A DNA stretch of 33,821 bases, from the NCBI RefSeq assembly GCF_028712645.1, contig NZ_JAQTPQ010000006.1, positions 1 to 33,821 on the forward strand. The letters run 5' to 3'. The stretch comes from Flavobacterium sp. (GTDB taxonomy: Bacteria; Bacteroidota; Bacteroidia; Flavobacteriales; Flavobacteriaceae). The position numbers and the translations under genes are program-made. Position 1 is the stretch's first letter. Every line of letters begins with the position of its first letter. This document shows, piece after piece, positions 22,995-29,955 of this stretch. The notes under the pieces were generated by a model that saw nothing but the letters and a program-made list of their open reading frames with translations, was not told the origin of the DNA and made no database searches.

Positions 22995-23735
22995 ATGATA
23001 AAAATTATCACAATCATCACAAAATTTATAATTGTTACCTTAATCGCATTGTTGTTTTCTTCTTGCATCTATTCGAGAGATTTCAAATCAATAACAGGAA
23101 GCGGCCATGTGACAACCGAAAACCGAATGGTGGAAGCCGATTTTAAAAGCATTAAGGTCAGTAACGCCATCGATCTAGAGGTTGAACAATCAGATAAAAC
23201 AGAAATCATTATAGAAGCTGATGACAATTTGCAAAATGAAATTACTACAAAAGTAGAAAATGGAGTCCTCATTATTACTTGTAAATACAGTTCTTTTATA
23301 GATGTAACATCAAGAAAAGTTACGGTAAAAATGCCAATTATTGAAGGTTTACAAGCTTCAAGTGCTTCTACAATCAAAAGCAGAAATACTTTAAAAGGCG
23401 AAAACATTGATTTGAGATCGTCAAGCGCAGCAGATATAAACTTAAGTCTCGAATTTGATGCCATTTATTGCAAAGCAAGCAGTGGCAGTTCCATAAACAT
23501 CGACGGAAAAGCATTAAAACTGGAAACAAATTCCTCTAGCGGAAGCGATATTGATGCCAACGATTTATTAGTAAATAACGTGATTGCAAAAGCATCAAGT
23601 GGAGGTTCCATCAATGTACATCCAATTGTAAATTTAGATGCAAAGGCTTCAAGTGGTGGTGACGTAAACTATAATATCACCCCAAAATCAATCGAGAAAA
23701 GCACAAGTTCTGGCGGAAGCGTCGAAAAAGAATAA
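22995..23735 (+). CDS. GIN-domain (DUF2807) lipoprotein
   Basis: A 246-aa exported lipoprotein. The signal peptide ends in LLFSSC (lipobox, Cys about 24). The mature part is a head-GIN/DUF2807 domain, expected to form a right-handed beta helix, with NLEV-type strands and repeated short blocks such as SSGSSINIDG, SSGSDIDAND, SSGGSINVHP and SSGGDVNYNI spaced about 20 aa apart. No enzyme motif is visible. Family members are cell-envelope proteins of unknown role, often encoded beside PadR and PspC. It follows the PspC gene by two bases. Confidence 0.9.
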   Translation: MIKIITIITKFIIVTLIALLFSSCIYSRDFKSITGSGHVTTENRMVEADFKSIKVSNAIDLEVEQSDKTEIIIEADDNLQNEITTKVENGVLIITCKYSSFIDVTSRKVTVKMPIIEGLQASSASTIKSRNTLKGENIDLRSSSAADINLSLEFDAIYCKASSGSSINIDGKALKLETNSSSGSDIDANDLLVNNVIAKASSGGSINVHPIVNLDAKASSGGDVNYNITPKSIEKSTSSGGSVEKE

Positions 23736-23757
23736 GGATTTATTTTGCCAAAAATCA

Positions 23758-23796
23758 GGAAAATCATTCATCAAAAGTGGATGATTTTTCTATATT
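23758..23796 (+). terminator. Hairpin after the GIN lipoprotein gene
   Basis: AAAATCATTC (23760-23769) pairs with GGATGATTTT (one G-T pair) and is followed by TTTTTC. It probably weakens or stops transcription before the second GIN gene, whose -7 box starts right after it. Confidence 0.5.
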
Positions 23797-23798
23797 TG
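23791..23798 (+). promoter_or_regulatory. Candidate -7 box before the second GIN gene
   Basis: TATATTTG lies 24 bases before the ATG at 23822, directly after the preceding hairpin. No TTG is found at the standard distance. Confidence 0.45.
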
Positions 23799-23821
23799 TA
23801 AAATACTTAATTCAACCCAAA

Positions 23822-24658
23822 ATGAAAAAATACACCTCTCTACTTCTACTTATTTTAATTTCCACAGTGGCCTTGGCACAGAAAAAAGAAAAAATAAAAG
23901 GATCCAAAACAGTCACCATTGAACAAAGGGAAATTGGCAATTTTGACTCCCTTGAAGTGGGAGATAATATCGAAGTATTTTTAGATAGAGGCGAAAAAAG
24001 TGATTTAAAAATTGAAGCCGACGACAATCTGCATAGTATTGTTAGTATCGATTTAAGTTCAAATACGCTTCGAATAAGCACTTCGAAAGAAGCAACAAAT
24101 TACAAAAAACTAATCGTTAGAGTTACTTATACTAAAGATTTTAAAATGGCAACATCTAAAGATGAATCCATTATTAATGCCATACAGGAAATCCAATTGG
24201 ACGATATTTCATTTAATACTTATGGCAATTCTAAACTTAATTTAAACGTTAATTCAGGGAATTTTATCTTGCATTCAGACGATAAATCAAAAACCGAACT
24301 TAATTTGAAATCGGAGAACGCAACCATCGAATTGAGTAAAAATGCTACATTAAAAGCTTTAATCAACTCAATAGACCTAAAGTGTGATTTGTACCAAAAA
24401 TCGAAAGCAATTATAGAAGGAGATGTGACCAATGCTGCTATCCGACTAGATAATAATGCTGATTTTACAGGAAACAATCTTATTGCAAAAAATGCCGAAT
24501 TAATTGCTGAAAGTTATTCGAAAGGAAGTGTCAATGCTAAAACAAGTCTAAGTGTTGACGCTTCAGGAAATTCAGAAATTAAAATCTATGGTGACCCAAA
24601 AATCGAAATAAAGCGTTTCGCTGATTCTGCAACCTTGATTAAAAAACCAACAAAATAA
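23822..24658 (+). CDS. Secreted GIN-domain (DUF2807) protein
   Basis: A 278-aa secreted protein. The ATG at 23822 (MKKYTSLLLLILI) gives a clean signal peptide cleaved after VALA; an in-frame ATG at 23777 would put 15 residues before it and lies ahead of the candidate -7 box. The mature protein resembles the preceding GIN lipoprotein: ADDNLHSIVSIDLSSNTLRI here and ADDNLQNEITTKVENGVLII there. It is then built from short strands, with many Asn/Asp/Ser turns, of the beta-helix type. It differs by having no lipobox Cys, so it is predicted to be periplasmic or released. Function unknown. Confidence 0.87.
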   Translation: MKKYTSLLLLILISTVALAQKKEKIKGSKTVTIEQREIGNFDSLEVGDNIEVFLDRGEKSDLKIEADDNLHSIVSIDLSSNTLRISTSKEATNYKKLIVRVTYTKDFKMATSKDESIINAIQEIQLDDISFNTYGNSKLNLNVNSGNFILHSDDKSKTELNLKSENATIELSKNATLKALINSIDLKCDLYQKSKAIIEGDVTNAAIRLDNNADFTGNNLIAKNAELIAESYSKGSVNAKTSLSVDASGNSEIKIYGDPKIEIKRFADSATLIKKPTK

Positions 24659-24666
24659 TCGCAAAC

Positions 24667-24705
24667 AAAAAAGTCTCAATCATTACAATTGAGGCTTTTT
24701 TTTTA
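24667..24705 (+). terminator. Intrinsic terminator after the second GIN gene
   Basis: AAAAAAG-T-CTCAAT pairs with ATTGAG-G-CTTTTTT around a short loop and is followed by further T on the plus strand. It can also act toward trxB from the other side. Confidence 0.8.
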
Positions 24706-24722
24706 TAATTTACCCTTTCAGA

Positions 24723-25670
24723 TTATTCTTTCGAAGCCAAATATCTTTCAGCGTCCAAAGCTGCCATACATCCCGTTCCCGCAGCGGTAATTGCCTGACG
24801 ATATACGTGGTCTGCAGCATCACCGGCAACAAAAACGCCAGCAATATTGGTTTTTGAAGTTCCATGGATATTAAGAATGTAACCCGTTTCATCAAGAGTA
24901 AGATAGTCTGCAAAAATTTCGGTGTTGGGTTTGTGTCCAATGGCAGCAAAGAAACCAGTTGCAGGAATATCAAAAACATCTCCCGTAGTTTTGTTTTTTG
25001 CTTTCACACCAGTAACAACTTGACCGTCTCCTAATATCTCAATCGTATCGTGATTCATTAAAATACTAATATTTTCGGTTTTGCGAACGCGTTCTTCCAT
25101 AATTCTAGAAGCTCTGAATTTCTCACTTCGCACAAGCATTGTCACTTTTTTACACATTTTAGACAAATAATGCGCTTCTTCGCAAGCAGAATCTCCTGCT
25201 CCAACAATCACCACCTCTTGATTTCTGTAGAAAAAACCGTCGCAAACAGCACAAGCAGAAACACCTCCACCCATTTTCAAATAATGTTGTTCTGATGGCA
25301 ATCCCAAATATTTTGCCGATGCTCCTGTTGAAATTATAACTGTATCACAATGCAATTCAATACTGTCATTAATCCAAACTTTATGAACATCTCCACTAAA
25401 ATCAACCTTGGTTGCCCACCCATCACGAACATCAGTACCAAAACGTTGAGCTTGCTCCTGCAATCCAACCATCATTTCAGGACCAGTTATACCTTTTGGA
25501 TTACCAGGAAAGTTTTCCACTTCATTTGTTGTGGTTAATTGACCACCAGGCTGCATTCCTTGGTATAAAACTGGATTCATATTAGCTCTGGCAGCATAAA
25601 TAGCAGCGGTATAACCAGCTGGACCAGATCCTATAATAAGACATTTTATTTTTTCTATTGTAGTGGACAT
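24723..25670 (-). CDS. trxB: Thioredoxin reductase
   Basis: A 315-aa FAD/NADPH enzyme that reduces thioredoxin in the cytoplasm. The FAD-binding motif is GSGPAG (residues 14-19). The redox-active disulfide is C140-A-V-C143-D, a common variant of CATC. The NADPH motif is GAGDSACEEA, and the C-terminal FAD motif reads GVFVAGDAADHVYRQAITAA. The length fits the family. A -7 box (TACATTTG, 25707-25700) lies 30 bases upstream of the ATG at 25670. No thioredoxin gene lies in the window. Confidence 0.96.
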   Translation of the reverse strand: MSTTIEKIKCLIIGSGPAGYTAAIYAARANMNPVLYQGMQPGGQLTTTNEVENFPGNPKGITGPEMMVGLQEQAQRFGTDVRDGWATKVDFSGDVHKVWINDSIELHCDTVIISTGASAKYLGLPSEQHYLKMGGGVSACAVCDGFFYRNQEVVIVGAGDSACEEAHYLSKMCKKVTMLVRSEKFRASRIMEERVRKTENISILMNHDTIEILGDGQVVTGVKAKNKTTGDVFDIPATGFFAAIGHKPNTEIFADYLTLDETGYILNIHGTSKTNIAGVFVAGDAADHVYRQAITAAGTGCMAALDAERYLASKE

Positions 25671-25699
25671 ATTAAATAAATTTTACTTTTTTATAAGTA

Positions 25700-25707
25700 C
25701 AAATGTA
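25700..25707 (-). promoter_or_regulatory. Candidate -7 box for trxB
   Basis: TACATTTG on the minus strand 30 bases before the ATG. No TTG is present at the usual distance. Confidence 0.45.
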
Positions 25708-25789
25708 TGTTTTTTATTAAAATTTTCAGGTCTAAAAATCATCAGTTTTAACTATTTAAAAATAATCGCATTCAATTTTATAGTATCAC

Positions 25790-25819
25790 TTGTAAAATTC
25801 AAAATTAGTTTTATCTTTG
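25790..25819 (+). promoter_or_regulatory. Bacteroidota-type promoter for tRNA-Pro
   Basis: TTG (25790-25792), a 19-base spacer, then TATCTTTG (25812-25819). The tRNA begins 11 bases after the box. Confidence 0.75.
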
Positions 25820-25829
25820 CATCCGCTTT

Positions 25830-25904
25830 CGGGGTGTAGCGTAGCTCGGTTATCGCGCCTGCTTTGGGAGCAGGAGGCCGCAGGTTCGAATCCTGCCACC
25901 CCGA
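25830..25904 (+). tRNA. tRNA-Pro, anticodon TGG
   Basis: A 75-base tRNA. The 7-bp acceptor stem CGGGGTG / CACCCCG is complete and is followed by discriminator A. The D arm (GTAGCGTAGCTCGGTTATCGC), the anticodon arm CCTGC-TTTGGGA-GCAGG with anticodon TGG, and the T arm GCAGG-TTCGAAT-CCTGC are all visible. The 3' CCA is not encoded (CTT follows) and would be added after transcription. It has its own promoter and terminator. Confidence 0.96.
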
Positions 25905-25907
25905 CTT

Positions 25908-25937
25908 AAAGTCGAACAGTGATGTTCGGCTTTTTTT
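25908..25937 (+). terminator. Terminator after tRNA-Pro
   Basis: Stem AAGTCGAACA / TGTTCGGCTT (one G-T pair) around loop GTGA is followed by a T-run, starting 4 bases after the tRNA. Confidence 0.85.
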
Positions 25938-26014
25938 GTTTAATGAGTAACTTAATTATCGCGTCTCGCAAGGTGTGAAGTCGGGTCAATCCTAATAATC
26001 CCAATAACTTAGTG

Positions 26015-26977
26015 TCAATTTCCATTAAACTTTCGCAAATATTCCCTAGTTTTCAAACCTGATTCCTTCAAATCTTCATCTTTCCAATCTCCTTCAGAAT
26101 TAGCAGATTTCTTTAACATAGAACAAGTCTCCTCTTTATCAGAAATCGACCAAACAATCCAGCTTATTTTTTTGGATTCCATCCAATCGATGTATTCTTG
26201 CCAAGCTTTATAATTCATTAGACCATCTCCAGAAGCTTCCATCCCCGCTGACTCTGAAACAAAAATAGGCAAGCCTCTTTTTATTGCATCATCAGTTCGG
26301 TCACGCAACCATTTTTCGTGAGTAGCTGAATAAAAATGCATAGTGTACATTAAATTACTATATCCTTTTATAGGATCAGCAGCAGGAAGATTGACCTCTT
26401 GATCCCATTTGGGACTTCCAACTAAAATAACATTATCTGGATCATTGGCACGAATTACCTTAATTACTTCTTCGGAATACGCTTTTACTTCTGACCAAGT
26501 TTCATAATCTGGTTCGTTAAAAATCTCATAAATCACGTTTGGATATTTTCCATATTTCTTTGAAATTTCATAAAAATACTCCTTGGCTTCTTTCAAATTA
26601 ATATTATGACTGTGCCAATCTATGATTACATAAATATCAGACTCGATAGCTCCTTTTATTACCGATTCTATTTTCTCTTTGGAAAATTCAGTTTCCTTCA
26701 TAAATGGACGTTCTCCTATTTCAATACCCATTGCAGCTCTGACAATAGTACAATTAAAATCTTTTTTCAGCCAATCAATTGTTTTTTCATTATAGAATCT
26801 AGTCCAGATACTATGCCAGCCCAAACTCACTCCTCTTAAAACAATTGGGTTTTGATTTTTATCTACTAACTGCGTTCCTTTCACACTAAGTTGACCGTGT
26901 TTTTTGACAAATTGTGCGTTTACCACACTACAACTGGATGCAAGTAAAAGCACAATAATTTTAGATTTGAAGTTCAT
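26015..26977 (-). CDS. GH5 endoglucanase-like glycosidase
   Basis: A 320-aa secreted glycoside hydrolase of family 5, most like subfamily 2 (cellulase-type, retaining). A signal peptide spans residues 1-21 (ends VVNA). The catalytic acid/base is E155 in IYEIFNEPD and the nucleophile is E242 in IFVSESAGME. Other conserved active-site segments are LRGVSLGWHS, VIIDWHSHN and HFYSATHEKW. It probably cuts beta-1,4-linked glucan or (gluco)mannan into oligosaccharides; the substrate is inferred from the family only. It is the last gene of the Sus-type locus. Its ATG lies 11 bases after the stop of the glycosidase remnant, as expected for genes of one operon. Confidence 0.92.
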   Translation of the reverse strand: MNFKSKIIVLLLASSCSVVNAQFVKKHGQLSVKGTQLVDKNQNPIVLRGVSLGWHSIWTRFYNEKTIDWLKKDFNCTIVRAAMGIEIGERPFMKETEFSKEKIESVIKGAIESDIYVIIDWHSHNINLKEAKEYFYEISKKYGKYPNVIYEIFNEPDYETWSEVKAYSEEVIKVIRANDPDNVILVGSPKWDQEVNLPAADPIKGYSNLMYTMHFYSATHEKWLRDRTDDAIKRGLPIFVSESAGMEASGDGLMNYKAWQEYIDWMESKKISWIVWSISDKEETCSMLKKSANSEGDWKDEDLKESGLKTREYLRKFNGN

Positions 26978-26988
26978 ATTTTATAAAT

Positions 26989-27157
26989 TTAAAGAGTTAA
27001 TTTTAAAGTAATTACATCGTGAGAAGCGATTTTAGCTGTGAAATTCTTTTTGGTTGTACTTACCTTTATTTTTCCAAAGGTCTTTGATCTTGAAAATGTT
27101 TTTATTAAAATCGGATTCAAAGCCAAAATCAACATCTTTGATTAGATTTTTTCCCAA
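26989..27157 (-). pseudogene. Frameshifted remnant of a GH27-like C-terminus
   Basis: Reading the minus strand from 27157, one frame gives IKDVDFGFESDFNKNIFKIK then DLWKNKG. A shift of one base near 27060-27066 continues as VSTTKKNFTAKIASHDVITL then KLTL and a stop at 26989. Joined, the two parts resemble the C-terminal beta domain of family 27 alpha-galactosidases (DLW...K...TAxIxSHDVxxLKL). No N-terminal domain or catalytic Asp remains and the frame breaks, so this looks like a decayed fragment. The second part also has an ATG-led open frame of 48 codons, but its first half does not match the family. The assignment is from memory of the family and is moderate. Confidence 0.5.
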
Positions 27158-27191
27158 TCAAAATTGATTTATATGGAAGTTAAAATTATTA

Positions 27192-27236
27192 CTTAAAAAA
27201 AAAGAATTCCCTAATTTTTCAACTAGGGAATTACTT
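27192..27236 (-). terminator. Terminator after the glycan-binding lipoprotein gene
   Basis: Stem AATTCCCTA / TAGGGAATT (27205-27213 and 27224-27232) is followed on the minus strand by a run of nine T. It lies between the lipoprotein gene and the GH remnant, so GH5 may be expressed at a lower level or from its own promoter. Confidence 0.75.
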
Positions 27237-27257
27237 AAACTAACTAAACCACTTCAA

Positions 27258-28328
27258 TTATTTTAAAACAAAACCCATTTCGTCTAATAATATAGTATTA
27301 CCACCAAAACCACCTGCTTCTTGTAATGTTAATTGATCAAAAGTAGTTGGATTTCCAATAGAAGAAAATGGAATTTCAATAACAGACCAATTTGAGGATA
27401 TTGTTTTTACTATTTGATAAGCCCATCCTCCAAAAACAAATTTCAAAGCAGCATTTGAATTTGTAGAAGTACATTTAACCCTAACTCTAAATGACTTATA
27501 CATAGAAACATCTCTAGAATTAAACTTTAAATCGGCTCCATCCCAACTTCCAAAAACTATTTTCATTGAGGCATTACCTTGCGCACTATCTACTGTATAA
27601 TTTGTATTAAACTCATTTCCGCTCCAAGTCCAATGTCCAGTATCGCCTTGTATTGCATCGTCATAAAGTGCAGCTCCAACGGCCAAACTGGAAGCTGCAG
27701 TACCAGTAATATTTGATACAGTTACCAATTTATAGGTTGAATTAGCTGGCATTGTGAACTTAATCTCTGTCAACGTAGAAGAAATAATTGCAGCTTGTTG
27801 AGTTCCAACTTTCACGATAGGGTCTAAAAAATACTTTCCGTCGATTGTAACTACATCTCCCGCTGCTGCATTTATTGAATTGAACCAATTAAATGTTGGT
27901 GGAGGTGGTGCAGTAACAAAATCATAAACAGCAGTTCCATTACTGGTTACTACTTTTAATTGATTAGAAGCGTTTGCATAAGGTGTGTTTTCATCAATCA
28001 ATATTACAATATCTGTATCAGTTACTAAAGTTGGTTGAAAATAAGTATCATAATCATTAAAGTAAACTTTCTGTGTTGAAAGCAATCCTTTTCCATGAAT
28101 GATGTAATAACTTTTAGGATCTCCTTTGGTAACTGGAGTTAATGGCAAAATAGTACCATTCGAATCATAGCCTGATGGCATAACAGATTCTATAACTGGA
28201 GGCCCAACAACAGTATCGGTGTTATTATTATCTGAGCATGAGCTAAAAAGCATTATAGATAACATCAGTGCTAAACATACTGTTAATGTAACCTCTTTTA
28301 TATTTTTTATATTTTTCATATTTTTCAT
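27258..28328 (-). CDS. TIG-type surface glycan-binding lipoprotein
   Basis: A 356-aa outer-membrane lipoprotein that would bind glycan at the cell surface, in the SusE/SGBP position of the locus. The lipobox is LFSSC, then an Asp/Asn-rich linker. Two IPT/TIG-like beta-sandwich domains follow (ends GPPVIESVMPSGYDSNGTIL for the first; FNWFNSINAAAGDVVTIDGK for the second). From about residue 220 to the end there is a glycan-binding-type domain (GHWTWSGNEFNTNYTVDSAQ, then SWDGADLKFNS and GGFGGNTILLDEMGF). The architecture matches the proteins called glycan-binding surface protein (SGBP-B type) in Bacteroidota. The start MKNMKNIKNIKEV contains a short tandem ATGAAAAAT repeat, so the exact ATG is uncertain. 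Confidence 0.87.
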   Translation of the reverse strand: MKNMKNIKNIKEVTLTVCLALMLSIMLFSSCSDNNNTDTVVGPPVIESVMPSGYDSNGTILPLTPVTKGDPKSYYIIHGKGLLSTQKVYFNDYDTYFQPTLVTDTDIVILIDENTPYANASNQLKVVTSNGTAVYDFVTAPPPPTFNWFNSINAAAGDVVTIDGKYFLDPIVKVGTQQAAIISSTLTEIKFTMPANSTYKLVTVSNITGTAASSLAVGAALYDDAIQGDTGHWTWSGNEFNTNYTVDSAQGNASMKIVFGSWDGADLKFNSRDVSMYKSFRVRVKCTSTNSNAALKFVFGGWAYQIVKTISSNWSVIEIPFSSIGNPTTFDQLTLQEAGGFGGNTILLDEMGFVLK

Positions 28329-28336
28329 TTTAAAAA

Positions 28337-29944
28337 TTATTTAAAAGTATAAGGTGCAACTTCTGTCAATTTTGGATTTTTTATCAAATCATCTGAAGGA
28401 TAGGGTAATAAAAGACTTGTAGCTGTGACTGTTATTTGTTTTGGCGTGTCTTTATCACCTCTGTTTTGTGCTTCTAAAATGGCTTTTGCTTTAGCAAAAG
28501 GCAAACGTCCTAAATCAAAATAGTAATCTCCTTCACAAGCTAATTCAGCACGTCTTTCTTTGAAAATGTCATCAAAACTAATTGATGTTTTTTCAGACAA
28601 ACCTGCTCTTTTACGAACTGCATTAAAGGATTTAAGAGCCAATGCATCAGTGGTACTTCCTGTTTGACCACCTAGTATAGCTTCAGCATAAATTAATAAT
28701 AACTCAGCATAACGCATTTGATAAGTGTTCATACTACTTTCACCGTTAAAAGGTTTATTAAACACCCCTGTAACTGGTATATTTTCTTTTCCTATTACAT
28801 ATTTTTTTAATCCTGCTCCTGAATTTTGAACTCCATTAGGTACATTTGTTAAATTAAATGTGTATCCTAATAAATAAGGCGAATCTACAGCAAGTGTTGC
28901 CGCATAAGTTAAATTTGGATAGTAATCTCCAGGTAGCATAAATGTTTCTTTTCTTCTTCTATCTCCATCTTCAAAAGCATTATTAATTAAATCCTGGGAT
29001 GGTGCAATCTGAGCAGAGTAGGTAGTTTCTACCAATCTATTTTCTGGTGCAAATGTTGTATTAGAGAAATTACCATCAAAATAAGTTGCTGCCCCTGTCC
29101 ATTGCCATGCAAAGATTGACTCTTCATTATTATTGTTCATTTGCAAAAATAAATCAGCAAAAGATTTTGTAGGCAATTCATCTCCACCTAATAATTTAAA
29201 TTCACCACTATTGATAACTTCAGCTGCCATTTGCTTAGCTTCAGCATATTTTTTTTCATATAAATATACTTTTGCCAAAAATGCTTTTGCAGATCCACTA
29301 GATACGTGGGCATTGTCAGCATAATTTGATCCTCTAACTTTAGTCCTTAAATTATCGGCAGCAAATTTCAAATCATTTTCTATAAATTTATAAACATCTT
29401 CAACAGGATTGCTCGGAATAACAAAATTCTCAGAATAGGCAGAAGTGTTTTCAATAATAGGTACATTTCCCCATAATCTCACTAAGAAAAAATAAGAAAA
29501 TGCTCTAATAAAATGTGCTTCTCCTAAGGCGTTATTTAAAGCTTCTTTGCTAACTTTTGGACCAACACCAGTAGGTAAACCATTAATAAAAGCATTAGAG
29601 TTTGCTATAGCACCATAACAAGATCTCCAAGAATCAGAAATGTAGGATGCTGTATTAGTAAAACTTAAATCGGTAAATTTTCCAAAATCATTATAAGGAC
29701 CAGCATACATATTACCAGAAATCACATCAGTAATGCCATAATAACCAGCTTTGTTCATATTAAACCACACAAGTCCATATAATCCATTGGTTGCATTGTC
29801 CAGTTTTAAATCTGAGTCATAGTAGTTAGTTAAGGTAGGTGTTCCTTGTGCTGGCACATCTATAAAATCCTGAGAGCAAGAAGAGGAAACCAACAATGTT
29901 AGTGTCATAACAACAACACTGCTTATTTTTATTATATTTTTCAT
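28337..29944 (-). CDS. SusD/RagB-family nutrient-binding lipoprotein
   Basis: A 535-aa outer-membrane lipoprotein that forms the lid of the SusC transporter and binds glycan. The lipobox is VSSSC (Cys about 23). The family signature is clear: the N-terminal helix NYYDSDLKLDNATNGLYGLV, the TPR-like part with EAHFIRAFSYFFLVRLWGNV, then VYKFIENDLKFAADNL, and the C-terminal RYAELLLIYAEAILGGQ, ERRAELACEGDYYFDLGRL. It is 11 bases downstream of susC and 8 bases upstream of the lipoprotein gene, so the three form one operon. Confidence 0.96.
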   Translation of the reverse strand: MKNIIKISSVVVMTLTLLVSSSCSQDFIDVPAQGTPTLTNYYDSDLKLDNATNGLYGLVWFNMNKAGYYGITDVISGNMYAGPYNDFGKFTDLSFTNTASYISDSWRSCYGAIANSNAFINGLPTGVGPKVSKEALNNALGEAHFIRAFSYFFLVRLWGNVPIIENTSAYSENFVIPSNPVEDVYKFIENDLKFAADNLRTKVRGSNYADNAHVSSGSAKAFLAKVYLYEKKYAEAKQMAAEVINSGEFKLLGGDELPTKSFADLFLQMNNNNEESIFAWQWTGAATYFDGNFSNTTFAPENRLVETTYSAQIAPSQDLINNAFEDGDRRRKETFMLPGDYYPNLTYAATLAVDSPYLLGYTFNLTNVPNGVQNSGAGLKKYVIGKENIPVTGVFNKPFNGESSMNTYQMRYAELLLIYAEAILGGQTGSTTDALALKSFNAVRKRAGLSEKTSISFDDIFKERRAELACEGDYYFDLGRLPFAKAKAILEAQNRGDKDTPKQITVTATSLLLPYPSDDLIKNPKLTEVAPYTFK

Positions 29945-29955
29945 ATTATTATGTA

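Noticed and set aside
24710..24979. Minus-strand frame of 89 codons inside the 3' part of trxB
   Set aside because: It is in another frame of a well-supported gene, lacks a domain or promoter, and is typical of shadow frames.
25920..26010. Possible second, degenerate tRNA copy or attachment site after tRNA-Pro
   Set aside because: A few bases resemble the D arm (ATTATCGCG), but no cloverleaf and no direct repeat of the tRNA 3' end could be found, and there is no integrase.
26989..27135. A 48-codon ATG-led frame as a genuine small gene
   Set aside because: Only its second half makes sense, as the C-terminus of a glycosidase, and the matching first half lies in another frame, so a decayed gene is the simpler reading.
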